Source of the DNA: Chara braunii
Lineage: Eukaryota; Streptophyta; Charophyceae; Charales; Characeae
Direction of reading: 5' to 3'
Length of the DNA: 64,000 bases
Assembly: GCA_003427395.1 (NCBI GenBank)
Contig: BFEA01000128.1
Location: forward strand, 1,415,140 to 1,479,139
Shown: piece after piece, positions 10,906 to 22,350 of the stretch
Position numbering within the stretch: the stretch's first letter is position 1
How the letters are laid out: every line of letters begins with the position of its first letter
Notes under the pieces: model-generated
What the model was told of the DNA's origin: nothing
The model's input: the letters and a program-made list of their open reading frames with translations, nothing else
Databases searched by the model: none
Translations under genes and position numbers: made by a program

Positions 10906-11870
10906 CTGAGTGGCGTAACGAGTGGAAGGATTGATTATTCTCCAGCAGTATCACGCTGAGGGAAGGATTGGGAGGAGATGATGGCGCCTATCTTCTTCGT
11001 AACGAGTTTCCATTGTGTGTAATCTTTCTCTAATAGTCTGAGAATGAAATTTTCATCAACCCTTTTGGTAGAAAGTAACCCACAGTGATGCTGCCACTGG
11101 CCCACCTATACTCCCCACCAGCTTATAACGCCAGCCGCCACACAACTGGGATGGCAACAAACAGACGCACACACATGTAGCCACGCAGCAAACATGACAA
11201 GACAGACAGATAGGCAAACAGACACACACACAGGCTAGGCGGTCAGTTTGCAAGACAGCTAGCTGTCCACGCAGAGAAGTTCGACCCCAAAGGGCCCGAC
11301 TTCACAGCAAGTTAACCAAAGATACGTGACAGAAGCCACCTGCCGTAAGTCCACCCGACTAAGCTCTACGGCGACACCCAGCCCACAACGCAAGCAACAA
11401 AGCCACAGGCAGCTTCTGAGGCAAATCCCCCTCCACCTTCCTGACATGATGGATCGGCCGCCGGCAATCGGGGCCTCCTGGCATGCTGTGGGCTGCTGCA
11501 GCGAACCGACCAACTTGACTTTTGCAAAAGCGAAGCACAGCAAAGCAAAGCAAGCCAGCCCGTTGATTACTGCAAGGACGAAGCAGAGCCACCTGCAGAG
11601 GTGACATACAAGGTAGTCGGAACAGGAACCTGCACTGGTCGCACTGTCGGCAGCCTGCCATTTGGGCTAGTGGCAATAATAGTGATAGTAGTAGTAGCAC
11701 TAGGGGCCACAGCACCAGCAACCGTGCACAGTCCCCTCTTACCTCCCCCCCCCCCCCCCGGCCCAAAGAAAAAGAAGAAAAACGCCCCCAGTAGCAGTAA
11801 TAAGTATAACAAGTATACAGTAGCAAGCAGTGATGGCAGGAGTGATGGTAAGACAAAAACGTATACGCAC

Positions 11871-12644
11871 CATTTCAGCCATCTCAGCAATACCTCCGGC
11901 ATTGTCACTGATTGGCCCGTAGGCATCGATTGCAAGGCAGGTGGATAGGGTGCTGAGCATCCCCAGGGCAGCACAGGCAATACCGTACATGGCCGCAAGT
12001 GTGTGAGACACGAACACCGTAAATGCAATGGCGAGAATTGGAACGATGACCGACTTGTAACCGAGAGCAAGGCCGAAGATGACGTTGGTGGCAGCCCCCG
12101 TCCTGCAGGAGTCTGCAACATCTCTCACGGGTGAGAACTGGTGGCTGGTGAAATACTCTGTGGTGTAGCCAATCAGAAGGCCTGCCCAAAGGCCACATGC
12201 CACGCAGAAGAACATGTACCATTTTTTCACGACCTTGGTGTCTGCGCCGTTGATGATCTCGAACGTATCTGGAAGGCAACCCCATGCCAGCAATGCAATG
12301 ACAGGCGTCATGAGCACCGTTGAGATGACTAGTTGCTGTTTCAGAGCCGGCTCAATCCCCTTGATGTTAGACACACCGGAAGTCAAGTCTGTCGCCACAA
12401 GCGTGGTGAGCAGACAGACCAAGATGCCAGCCCCGGTGATCATCAGAGGGAAGCTCATGGCCACGTAATTCATCTCTTTTCCGAAGTCGGACAGCGAAGA
12501 CACCACAAGAGCAGCACATGTGGACTCTGCCAGCGAACCGAAAAGATCAGCGCCCATACCGGCAATGTCACCCACATTGTCACCCACGTTATCCGCAATA
12601 ACGGCAGGATTCCTTGGGTCGTCCTCCGGGATGTTGCGCTCCAC
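11871..12644 (-). CDS. AVP1: Vacuolar H+-pyrophosphatase, exon 2
   Basis: Codons 276-533. The exon opens [19 protein letters not shown] and carries the second acidic catalytic cluster DNVGDNVGD (about 293-301), whose aspartates coordinate the Mg-pyrophosphate complex in this family. It continues with the family stretches [20 protein letters not shown] and [19 protein letters not shown]. The acceptor is CTGCAG|GTGGAG and the donor is GAAATG|GTGCGT, a GTGCGT rather than GTAAGT start. The length of 774 nt is exactly 258 codons, so both flanking introns are phase 0. Several helices are predicted from the hydrophobic runs ([20 protein letters not shown] and others). No stop or frameshift is present, and the exon looks under purifying selection. 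Confidence 0.96.
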
Positions 12645-12667
12645 CTGCAGCAAATGCAAAGCAGTCC

Positions 12668-12705
<38 letters not shown>
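12668..12705 (+). repeat. (CA)n microsatellite next to the exon 2 acceptor
   Basis: On the gene strand this is (TG)19, about 24 bases before the splice acceptor of exon 2, occupying the usual polypyrimidine/branch region. Confidence 0.95.
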
Positions 12706-12708
<3 letters not shown>

Positions 12709-14590
12709 AGCTTTATGTGTATATTTCCACTTTCTGGATTTTGTTTCTTTCTGTCTGACTGAGTGAGCACCTTTAAGAAGTGCTAAGCAGTTGGTGGTCG
12801 GTTGTTTGGAGTGCCTGCAGGACTCTCAGGGGGGGGGCTGCTCTGTCTGTGATGTCTGGTGCATATGATCTATGGGTGATGGTTGAGGTCTGTCGGAGTG
12901 GCTTCCTGGCTCAGCGGTGGTGGGGTCTCTGATGGCTTTGCTCTGTGTTGGATGTGTGGACTGCCTTGTCTATGCTCCACGGCTGTCTTGCTGCTCCATC
13001 CTGCTTGCTCCTCATGTCGTTCTTTGCAGCTGGTTTGTTGCACTGTAGTTTGGTTGGGGTTTTGGTCTTGCCTTGTGCTCCACTGTGCTGTTGCCTTGCT
13101 GTTCACCCGTGTGCCTTGTCTTCCCATGCATTTTGGTTGTGTGACGCGCAGTTTTGCCAGCGCTGCTCTGTGCTTCGCTGTGCTATTGCTTTGCTGCCAG
13201 TCCGCTTGCGCTGTTGTTCCATGCAGCTAGCTTGGCTGCTTTGCCCCGGCAGTGTTGCCCGGTGCTTCGCCATCATTGCTCGCTGCTATGCTCAACTTGC
13301 GATGCTGGTCGAGGAGGGACCCAAAGCATCAATCTCGGGATTCCGCAGATTGTCAAGGGTTCAGCCTCCTGTAGAGTTGGTGCGTCTGACAAAACAATCT
13401 TTCATCATCAGTTTCTTTTTTCAGTAACGTGTACTTCTCTTGCCCGTTGTTCTTTTGGCTTTGCTAATTTTTGGCTTGCTGCCTCTACCTTTTCACTTTC
13501 GTACTGCTAATTTTTCTTCTGCCTTGTGTATTGCGAGGCTCAGGGCCTCGATCTGCCCTACTGGGCCCTATTTTCTGTACATTCGGCCGCCCTAAGTGAA
13601 GGCAGGCTCGACCCAGGGCCAATAGGCCTATTTTTGGGTTCACCGCGCAACTGGGCAAATTCAGGTACTTGCGCAGCGCCAGTTGGTTGAGAGCGCCCAG
13701 GCCCAGGCTGCCTTTTTCCGTATGTAACTGAGGCAGGCCCTGAGCCAGATACGCGATATGAACCGAACACGGGCCGAGGGCAGTTGGAGACGGGCAACTA
13801 CCAGGGGTCCAGGGCCTGATTCGTGTAGACTGGGGCACAGCCTCTCAGGGCCTGCCGGAAGCTTCGGGGCAGGGGCCCAGCACAGCCAGGCTTCACGTGA
13901 CAGGCAGGCAATTTCCATTTAGGAAAGTGCCTGCCTACGCATTCCTCATTCGGGCACTGGCTGCATGCTGCGCAAGCGCTGCAGCTGCACTATACGCTTG
14001 CCAGCGCTCACGCGCTCACGGGCGAGCTGGAAGGAGCAGGCAGCCATAGCCGAGCTGCGCTGCTGTATGCTGGATGGGGCGCATGGTGGTTCTTGGGTGC
14101 ATGTGGCATCTGTGAGTTGGGGATCGAGGTTGTGAGTGATACGAGAGACATACATGGTGCTTGAGGCGAACGGCATTGGCCGAGATCTGCTCGTACTTCG
14201 GGGAGCTGTTGACGTCATCAGCGGCATTGTAGATAGGATAGATAGGATCTGCCATCTGTAGTCCGGGCGCCGAGCGCCAGATAGGATATCGACATTGGTT
14301 CTTTGTTGATGATGATGACATTGACGAGACTATTCCAGCCTTGTCAATTATGAGCTTTTGCTGTACTCTTATTTGGTGGAACTCTGGTCTCATGTGTATG
14401 ATGCTGTTTGATTTCTGAAGTTCGCTATTGCTCATTTTCCTTGCAGTATGCCTAGTGGACCTGCAATGCTACTTTAAGGATTGTCCGTTGACTTGACGCA
14501 CTCAGTTGCATGTTTTGTCCTGGGCGTATTGTGTCAGTACAGTGGACAGTCTCTGTGCTGAGGATGTCTTACCTGTGTTTTCACACACAT

Positions 14591-14592
<2 letters not shown>

Positions 14593-14650
<58 letters not shown>
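14593..14650 (+). repeat. (CA)n microsatellite
   Basis: About 29 uninterrupted CA units. It is followed at 14685-14826 by an imperfect tandem duplication sharing GAGGGAAAAACGTGACAG. Confidence 0.95.
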
Positions 14651-14653
<3 letters not shown>

Positions 14654-15189
14654 CAGCCAACACGGGAGAAAACAAGGAGGGTGGGCTGGACGAGGACGAG
14701 GAGGGACCAAGGAGGGAAAAACGTGACAGCAGGGAAGGGAAAACAGTGCATGCAGAATCCGGGTGGACAGGACGTGGACGAGGAGGGACCGAGGAGGGAA
14801 AAACGTGACAGAAGGGAATGGAAAACAGCACGGCCAATATGGCAGAAAACGAGGAAAAGTGGCAGGAGAAAACATGTGTCAGCCTAGGTAGGTGGGTGAT
14901 GCTATGTGGACTGCGTGGCAGAATCAGGAATATGTGGTCTGTCATGCAGGACACTTTCCGTCCCCCTCGGTTCCCAAGAAAAAGGAGAGCAAAAGAAGCT
15001 CAATGTACTTGAAACGGTGGAAGCCCTTTTCCCTGTGTACTTTTTTCAAGTTTTTTGTGCTCTTTTCCTTTTTCATAAAGAAGGGAGGTAGCCAGTAACA
15101 TCTGTGGCCATCCTCACACGAGGACTTTCTTGGATGTATCTGACTGCTTTTACAGTCAACCCTGTTACCTGGATCCACCTGACCGTTTT

Positions 15190-15275
15190 TTTTTCTTTTC
15201 AGGGTGACAGCCTTGAGATATTATCGTGAAACTGACCGGCCCCAGGTGATGCACAAATTTCCTTCATGCACCTGA
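15190..15275 (-). mobile_element. SINE family C, 3' fragment
   Basis: Keeps the GGGGCCGGTCAG block and the GGCTGTCACCC end with an A-rich tail. The tRNA-like head is absent. Confidence 0.55.
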
Positions 15276-15289
15276 CTTTGCAATAACGT

Positions 15290-15570
15290 CTACAGATAAA
15301 AGTCCTAGTGTGAATACGCCCTGTTTTTCCCCTTTTTTATAAATAATACAAAAAACGGGGGTAGTCCCTGTTTTTTTATTTTTTATATAATCGAAACTTC
15401 ACGTCTCAGGGTTCCTGCTTAACGAGCTGATAAGAGCATCCCCATTAAGCAGATCCCGGTGTTGAAGGCTCCATCTATTGGTGGGGAGCAACACCTGCTG
15501 GAAATCGGGTCCAGCGTCCCAGTACAAGCATCAGTTCAATTGATATATGTTGTAATGGTATTTGCTGTCA
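15290..15570 (-). mobile_element. SINE family B copy, reverse
   Basis: The minus strand reads GGGACGCTGGACCCG, CCAGCAGG, CTCCCCACCAATAGATGG, GATGCTCTTATCAGC, then an A-rich tail region. The copy starts with TCCTAGTGTGAATACGCCC, a terminal string shared with copies near 16790 and 29826. Confidence 0.6.
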
Positions 15571-16599
15571 AACATCACATGGGCCACTAAGGCCCATATT
15601 CCTACTTCAAGTTGTCTACTTGCTCTGAGCCATCATTCCCCTTTTATCGGTCTCCCTGACTGTATCTCTCGTGGCTCTTCGAAGGTCCTGGATGGTTGAG
15701 GAGGGGTGGGGGTGGCTGATTCCTGGCCCGCATCGGGAGGTCTTTATGGCGATATTTCGTGCCCGAACGTCTGCTTTCCTCTCTTCACCTGGTTCGTTTT
15801 GTCACATATTCGCATATCCTCCCATGCTTCATGGGTCTTTTATGTGATGGTGTCTATTATGGTCGCTCGAGCTTCCATGTACTACCCATAGGTGCGCTAC
15901 TTTCTTTCGAAGGTGCAGCACACCCTCCAGGCGGTCATCAGGACAGCAAGGTGTGTTTGTTTGGAAAGGTTCGCCATAAATGGCGACCAGCTGCTCCCAT
16001 TTGACGGCATTCCCCCCACCAACATCGTGTAGGTGTTCCAGGGTAGGTGCTCACCAGTAATCAGTGCCATAGTTGAGCAATCACTGGACATTCTAGCAAG
16101 CAATGTTCCAAGGTGGCCCTTCTCCTGGGAAGGGCGTGGGTGCAGCAGGCACACAGTGGTGACAGTACCCCTCTTTTCTCAAGGTCTGATTTGTCTGTGA
16201 TCCAGTGTGGTGTAGGCAAACACCGCTCAGCCTGAGAGTAACTTGACCATTAAATTTTGAACAACCGGAACTCGGGGCGCTCAACGGGTGAATCCCTCTC
16301 CCAGCTCGCTCAAATCCGTTCCATCGTGTGTGCAGATTTCCGAGCTGCCCTGTACCCATTTTTGACAGTGTATTGCCAGGGCATCATTCTATTTTGGTCT
16401 TCTCATCTCCGTTCCCGTTGTATCGGATCAAATGGTTGGGTGTGGATAAAGGTGGAGGGCTCGTATAGGAAAGGGCCCAGTTTGTGGTCCTCCAGTACTC
16501 TCACTCTTATGAGGGAGTCGTGCGGGTGTCGTCTGTCCAGGTCCTCCTGGCGTTGTAGTCCAGACCTCCTCAATCACGTCTACATATAACTTTACAACC

Positions 16600-16779
16600 A
16601 CCAGTACTTTGCCCAGCTATTGATGCTTAGGCTCGACATCAATAGCTGGGCAAACCGCCAGCGCAACTTTCTTTTTTCTTTTGGCTGACGCCACCAGCCA
16701 TCGTGGTCCAGCAGCCCCGAAGCCCGCATGCATTAAAGTCAAGGGCCTACAGGCGATGTATGGGCCAAGTACTGGTAGT
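16600..16779. mobile_element. Related MITE with internal 18-bp hairpin, copy 2
   Basis: Ends AACCACCAGTACTTTG and CCAAGTACTGGTAGTTT are inverted repeats. Inside, TTTGCCCAGCTATTGATG at 16612 pairs perfectly with CATCAATAGCTGGGCAAA across an 11-base loop. Confidence 0.6.
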
Positions 16780-17325
16780 TTAGAAACTCCTAGTGTGAGT
16801 ATGCCTTGATTCGAGCTCATGCTCTGCAGTTCACATCTACCATTCATCCACGCGGGCCAGGCCTCGAACAGGCCCAGTCCACCAATTTGAATACTTGGCA
16901 CACGGAAGCCGGTCGTCTACGCAAAGAAAAGCATTTCTTGCAGCAACCACATGGCCTCTTTGGTCTCGCTACACCACTCTCCATTTTGTGCTCTGGAGAG
17001 TGTGGCCACTCTACACCACATTCTCCATTTGGAGCAGAGAAAGGCCACGGACAGTTGTCAGTAAGATTCTGTAAGAAAAGAAACAAACAAAAAAAAAAAA
17101 AAACATCCATAGGACTCTCCACTTTTGGAGAGTCCTCAGGCTGCACGCTCTCCAAAACCGACAGCACTCGGTCAGTCCTTCCGTTTTGCTTGGATTTAGG
17201 AGAGCAGGCCTTGAGTCTGGGCCAACAGGACGGTTGTTTTATTTGTCCTCGGATGCTCATAAGAGCAAGGCAAAAAAAAAAAAAATACACCTGAGAGTTG
17301 TGGCGAGCTAGGTGGAGACCAAAGA

Positions 17326-17500
17326 GGCTGGCTCAGTGGGTACACCCATGAACTGTTGAAATACAGGCTTGATTTTGGTTCCATATGAGGGTACTTGATG
17401 AGTAAGACCCAATATTTCTGAATTGCCTGGGCCCGGTNAGCTCAATGATGATATCTCAAGGCCGTCACCCTTTTGAAAAGAGAGAGAGAGGAAGAAGAAA
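17326..17500 (+). mobile_element. SINE family C, forward
   Basis: Box A-like GGCTCAGTGGGTACACCC, a decayed box B, GGCCCGGTNAGCTCAATGA (one ambiguous base) and GATGATATCTCAAGGCCGTC, then a purine-rich tail. Confidence 0.65.
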
Positions 17501-17817
17501 AGATAGAAAGAGGGAAAGAGAGAAAGACAGAAAGAAAACAGCTAGGTGGAGCAAGAATTTCGAGAGTCTACTGTCCACCTCCTCTCCATTTTTTAGCACA
17601 ATGGAGAGTCACTGTGGTGGAGCAAGACCCTTTGTTTGTTCTTTTTACTGTTTGCTCTCATTCTAGCACAATGGAAAGTTAGTTGGAGAGCTCACTGGTT
17701 TACAAATAGAAAATGAAATGGCACAAAAGGACAAAAGTTAGGGAAAAGAAAAGGAATGGAGAACAACACCCCTAATCACCATTCCAGCTCGTTTTCCTTT
17801 TTTCACTCTTGCAGGAA

Positions 17818-18412
17818 TATGGGCCTCGCCACACCTATCTCCAAAACAGCGATTTGCCATTTGGAGAGAAGTGGCATCGCCACACCAACTCCCGAAAATG
17901 GCAGTCAGAAAGAATTTGGAGAGCGGTCAGAACGCGGTTCTTGGGAGTGCTCTCGAACTCTGTGGATCGCCCCACCTGCAAAGCACCGGATTTGAGGAGT
18001 GGTCCGAGGCTCCTCCGATTTCGGCCCCAAACTGGAGAGTGCACCTCGGCCGACAACCATCTGTTGCCACCGTTTTGTCTGGGTTCACCACACCACTCTC
18101 GAAATGTGAAAAAGACAAAAATGTGGTGGGTGCATCTGGCCATGTTCTAGCGGGAAGTTCATTCTCATTTTGCACATTTCGAGAGTGGTGTGGCGAGGCC
18201 CGTCGTCTGCGCTCTCCAAAAAATGTCGGGCCTCGTCTGACGAATTGGAGACTGCCGCCTTGGAGAGCGCAGTGTGGCGACAAGCCCTCTCGAAAGGTTC
18301 TTTCACATCTCCCACGTTCGGGAGTGCTCTCGAACTTTTTTGCGTTTTCGGGATAGGTGTGGCGAGGCCCTATCTTGCCGTGTTACCGTGGAAGATAAAC
18401 ATTCTTCATTTC

Positions 18413-18444
<32 letters not shown>

Positions 18445-18994
18445 ATCCTCCATTTTGGGTTCTTAGCAGAATGTATCTTCGGCGATAAGGGGCCTCGCCA
18501 CACCGCTCCCAGATTCTGGAAAACTCCCTGGAGTGCTCTCAGAGAGGAAAATTATCCCGTTCGAGAGTGCCGTTCGCCACACTGCACTCCCGAACGATGT
18601 GCTCTGACTCCTCTGAGGCTCTGAGGCTTCCAAAGTAATAGTTGAGTCCTTCCGAACATCCGTTACAATTGAAACGATGCAGAAAAGATTAGCATTGCTC
18701 CCGCACAATGATGACATGCATAAATTGAGATATGGTTGCTGCTCCCCGCCAGGTTCAATGTGACGTCATTTGACATAAGTCCCCCTGTTGTCCCAAATCT
18801 CCAATGCAACTCGGAGGTCGGGCAGGTGGAAATGAACCACTTCAGGCGGGAGGCTCCGGGAGTGCTCTCATGTCCTACACTCTGACAGCTCCCCAATTCA
18901 ATCTGACACATTGAAGCAGGGAGCTGGTGTGGTGACACTGTACTCCCTGAACTGCCCATTTCCAAGTCTTAGAGTGATGTGGCGAGGCCCAAGG
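17818..18994. repeat. Foldback cluster built on GAGAGTGGTGTGGCGAGGCC
   Basis: The 20-base motif GAGAGTGGTGTGGCGAGGCC or its complement occurs repeatedly in both orientations (about 17820, 18071, 18180, 18349, 18488, 18971), separated by variable CTCTC/GAGAG sequence. Inverted pairs such as 17820 against 18203 could be ends of individual transposons. No coding sequence is recognisable. A U6 pseudogene lies inside. Confidence 0.55.
18646..18737 (+). pseudogene. U6 snRNA pseudogene, full-length, degenerate
   Basis: Runs collinearly with plant U6 from GTCCTTCCGAACATCCG through ACGATGCAGAAAAGATTAGC to AAATTGAGATATGGTT. Many substitutions include one in the ACAGAGA box (GCAGAAAA). No upstream USE/TATA pair or 3' T-run was seen, so it is unlikely to be functional. 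Confidence 0.8.
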
Positions 18995-19179
18995 TGGCCC
19001 ATTTTCCTTATCTTTTTTTGTCTTTTTGTGTGGTTGCAGTTTCGTTTTCTTGGCTCGTCGCTTTGTGCCGTTTCGTTATACTCAACTGGCGTTTTTGTAC
19101 TCAACCAGTCCCCAACATTGTTTTATTCAAATTTATTGGTGACTTCCACCACCATTCTAACCCATGCACCCTGATGATG

Positions 19180-19345
19180 CACGTGGTAGCTCAGTTCGCT
19201 GAGTTCGGTTAGAGCTTTTGTGTCGCAATGGGACAATGCAGGTTCAATTCTGTCGGCCATCGACCTCCCCAGTGAGTGTTCAGTCGGTGCTAGGTTGGCA
19301 CCCCAGGCACTTATCCCCCGGCCTAGTACAACGCATAGACAGATC
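19180..19345 (+). mobile_element. SINE family D, tRNA-like
   Basis: GTGGTAGCTCAGTTCGCTGA resembles box A, and GCAGGTTCAATTCTG, about 50 bp downstream, resembles box B. The span is too long and too irregular for a functional tRNA, so a tRNA-derived SINE is inferred. Confidence 0.5.
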
Positions 19346-19359
19346 ACACATAGACAGAT

Positions 19360-19500
19360 CAGCCGATGTAGTAGTTCAGTGGGTTGAGCTAGGTTGCTGC
19401 AAGGGAGAGGTCCACGGTTCCATTCTGATGATGGGCTCTGTGCATCACATAGTAGAGATACGGTTGCGGTGCAAGCAGGGATGCCAGGTAGGTCTAGTGG
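19360..19500 (+). mobile_element. SINE family D, second copy
   Basis: GTAGTTCAGTGGGTTGAGCT (box A-like) and CACGGTTCCATTCTG (box B-like), in the same spacing as the copy just upstream. A tandem pair. Confidence 0.45.
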
Positions 19501-19626
19501 AGTGGATGATCACGAAGTTGGTTACCTTAGGGCCATGCTTTGGGGGCCCTGGCCCCCGGGTGGGATGGTGAAGGGGGGACCATAGCAGAGGGATTGTCTG
19601 CTCCCATGACAAATAGACAAGAGTGG

Positions 19627-19935
19627 GCCCAGTTGATGATAGAGGCATAGGGGTAGATGGTGGCCATGACCAAGACAGGAGCTAGTCTGGATGATGACAG
19701 ATACGATTACAACGACCACAGGTGTCTAGTTGATGACCGTGGTATGGGGATGCATGGTGGTTGTGTACCTACTGACAACAGAAGCTAGAGTAGCTCTGGA
19801 TGACATATAACTAACGACAACCAAAGCAACAGCAGTACAACCACAAACGCCAACGGAGTGGGGCCTAGTGGATGACCGGGGTAGGGGCTGATGGTGGCCA
19901 TACACCTACTGATGACAGAGGCTGGACTCCGAGTG
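19627..19935 (+). repeat. Imperfect tandem repeat, about three units
   Basis: Units share GATGACCG/GATGATAG, GGGGATGCATGGTGG and CCTACTGA-ACAGA-GCT. Spacing is roughly 100-135 bp. Confidence 0.55.
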
Positions 19936-19954
19936 CCTCTAGGCCGTATTAAAC

Positions 19955-20095
19955 CACCAGTACTTCCTAGAGTCGTGCCCGTTAACGCGCCATGATTTTA
20001 GGAAACGTACGGGCTACTACAGAAGCGCCCAAATTCATCCGACTAGAAACGTTTCTACTCTATTTTTTCCCGCGGCCCATAGCTGGGCCAAGAAC
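19955..20095 (+). mobile_element. MITE with GTACTGGTGGTTTA end, copy 3
   Basis: The left end TTAAACCACCAGTACTT is intact; the right end retains ATAGCTGGGCCAAG. The body matches copy 1 closely. Confidence 0.6.
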
Positions 20096-20834
20096 AACCA
20101 ATAACAGCTGTGCTAGGTGCGTATACCCATGTTTCTCAGGGGTTGTCACAGATTAGACCTTGGCTAGGGGACCATTAGACATTGCCTGTGATATCTAGGG
20201 TGTGTCCGACTAGATCCATACACTGAAGAGCCGGCTAAATTTTGGGAGCATTAAGGGTCTACTCATGAGGCCTGTAGGAAGAACTCTTATGCCTAGCGGC
20301 GGCCAAAAATACCTGTACGATAGTGCTCGTTCGGAACACACTTCAACCAGGACTGAGCACGAAACCAGGGCTGAGCAGGGTTGCTGCTCAGCACTGGTGC
20401 CTGATCCCACTGTCTGGTCAGATTACCCCACCAAGATAGTAGAAGGGTGATGGTCCTGAGTGGTAGAGACTGTGGTAGGACTTGGGGGCTGGGGATGCAC
20501 CGGGAGAGCTGACAAGAGGAAGGGTGAGTGGGGGTCTCAAAAGGGGTAGCCAAAAGAAACATTGAGCCCATGACATCCCAAGGGCCAGGGGGGCTGTGCT
20601 TGTTTTCGTGTAGAGGATGTCGCCCTTGGGAAATGTTTCCATCACTACCTCCGAGCCTCTTTTTGCCGAGGCTTTGCCTAAGTGCCAGCATGACGTTTTT
20701 TTTGCTTTTTTGGCTGGCGCCCCCAGCCATTTTGGTCCAGTAGCACTGTTCAACCAAATAATGCGGTGTACTTTTTTTTTTTTTTTTTTTTTGAACAGTT
20801 TGAACAGTTATTTGTTTTTTTTTTCGGTTTTTTT

Positions 20835-20836
<2 letters not shown>

Positions 20837-20871
<35 letters not shown>

Positions 20872-21375
20872 TAAGCTATTATATTCTTCTCTCAATTTCA
20901 CCTTTCACTCCGTACCTACCAGGCTACCACTACTCCTAAGCCTATACAGGGGACCCCTGCAAGCATAACTTGCCTCAGTGCCTCTCACAGTTAAAGGGAT
21001 GCATGTTTGCCCCTTGCCCTAATAGGCGGTGGTCAGGGAGTAGGGTCGGGCCGCCGGTGGGGGGGGGGCCGCCTAACTCAAAGACCGAACATTTTGCCAG
21101 TAGCTGCACCTTCCACCTACTTTCCTGGCCCCCATCGAGTAACAGCACTGTCTACGGCCTGCACTCTCCCACACACCACACACAACTCACACACAGACAC
21201 AGGCACACGCACACCTGTGATGGCCAAGGACCCTATCAATAGCGAACAAGGGGAGCAAGCCAACTATCTCAATAGGTTGGCACCAAGAGTTCGGCAGGTG
21301 GTCAGTTGGGATTGAACCCACAACCTCCTGAATGCCACTTGCGTGCCTAACCAACTGAGATGGGCCGCTTGCTCA
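20837..21375 (-). mobile_element. SINE family A, reverse, near full length
   Basis: The minus strand starts GCAAGCGGCCCATCTCAGTT with box B GGGTTCAATCCCAAC. It ends TGAAATTGAGAGAAGAATAT followed by a long A tail (T-run 20838-20868). Same order as the copy at 29033. A second T-run (20774-20792) lies just outside. Confidence 0.75.
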
Positions 21376-21477
21376 TTTTAGCGTTTCGCATTAAATTTTG
21401 TCTGTGAAAGGTAGTGACGGTTTCGAAAGGGAAAAACGAAAAGAAAAAAAAAAAAAAAGGAGGGAAAAACGGAAAGA

Positions 21478-21625
21478 AAATAATGGATACATCATAGCAC
21501 CGACCGGCCCAGGTACTTCAGAACTATTTTTATTCCGTTCAACTGGTTGCATCTGGCTTCAAACTCAGGTCTGTACATTAACCAGTTCATTGGTGTACCC
21601 ACTGTACCGACTGAGCTAGGCCAGT
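21478..21625 (-). mobile_element. SINE family C, reverse
   Basis: The minus strand reads GGCCTAGCTCAGTCGGTACA, then GAGTTTGAAGCC (box B position) and GGGCCGGTCGGTG. An A-rich tract lies at the 3' side. Confidence 0.65.
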
Positions 21626-21920
21626 TGATTGGCTGGTTCGCAGCGGACACACAAGAAAAAGTCCTGTCATGCACGGCACCACGCCTGCCCGTCAGCTACT
21701 ACCGAGTCTACCGTAGCTGCATGCATGTTCGTCCGTTTGCCCATTTCCAGCCGGCTGCCTTCAAGTTATTTTCAGTATCCAACTGGCTTGAAAGTAAGTG
21801 GACTGCATTCGCGTTCTGGTTACCATATCGGGTAACTTGTCCAGTGCGCGCTGCTGGCGGACAGTTTCTCTTTCTTTCGTTTTTTTGTTAGAGTGGGGGG
21901 ATAGTGTTGCCTCGCGGTCA

Positions 21921-22142
21921 TTTTTTTTTCCTTAACCAACCAAGTTATATTGTTCTCTCAAATTCTTGCACTACCTACCTACCACTGCTCCCAAGGCTAC
22001 ACAGGGGATCCCTGCAGACACACATAACAACTTGTCACAATCAAGGGGATGCGGGGATGCATGTTGCCCCCCGCCCGAATTGGCAGTGGTCAGGGAGTAG
22101 TGTAGGGCCACCTAACGCAAAGACGGCTACAGACGGGTGAAG
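21921..22142 (-). mobile_element. SINE family A, 3' fragment
   Basis: Retains the 3' half (minus strand TTTGAGAGAACAATATAACT and an A-rich tail at 21921-21931). The tRNA-like head is missing, as in a 5'-truncated copy. Confidence 0.6.
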
Positions 22143-22228
22143 CAAATGTCAAACGAGCAACAAACTTACACTGGGGCGTATACTGGGGCTATGTTGGGAC
22201 TTTTTCTACAGTAAAGAACCTACTAAAG

Positions 22229-22350
22229 ATCGTCATTCACCAAACCAAACCAGCAGTCTATCGTTCTCTCTACAATACCATCCTATCGTCATTCACCAAA
22301 CCAAACCAGCAGTCTATCGTTCTCTCTACAATACCATCCTATCGTCATTC
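22229..22350 (+). repeat. Perfect 56-bp tandem duplication
   Basis: Two identical units beginning ATCGTCATTCACCAAACC at 22229 and 22285, with a partial third at 22341. Confidence 0.9.

Larger units (their letters stand above)
10362..11870 (-). other. H+-PPase intron 2 (about 1.5 kb)
   Basis: Starts GTGCGT and ends GCTCAG, phase 0. Contains a (GGCGAGGAA)n minisatellite near its 3' end and a tRNA-like SINE at 10731-10905. The remaining 10906-11870 shows only low-complexity CA-, G- and C-rich sequence. Confidence 0.93.

Noticed and set aside
19186-19260. Candidate tRNA gene (GGTAGCTCAGTT... GGTTCAATTC)
   Set aside because: Spacing and stems do not fold as a tRNA, and a second diverged copy follows; better explained as a tRNA-derived SINE.
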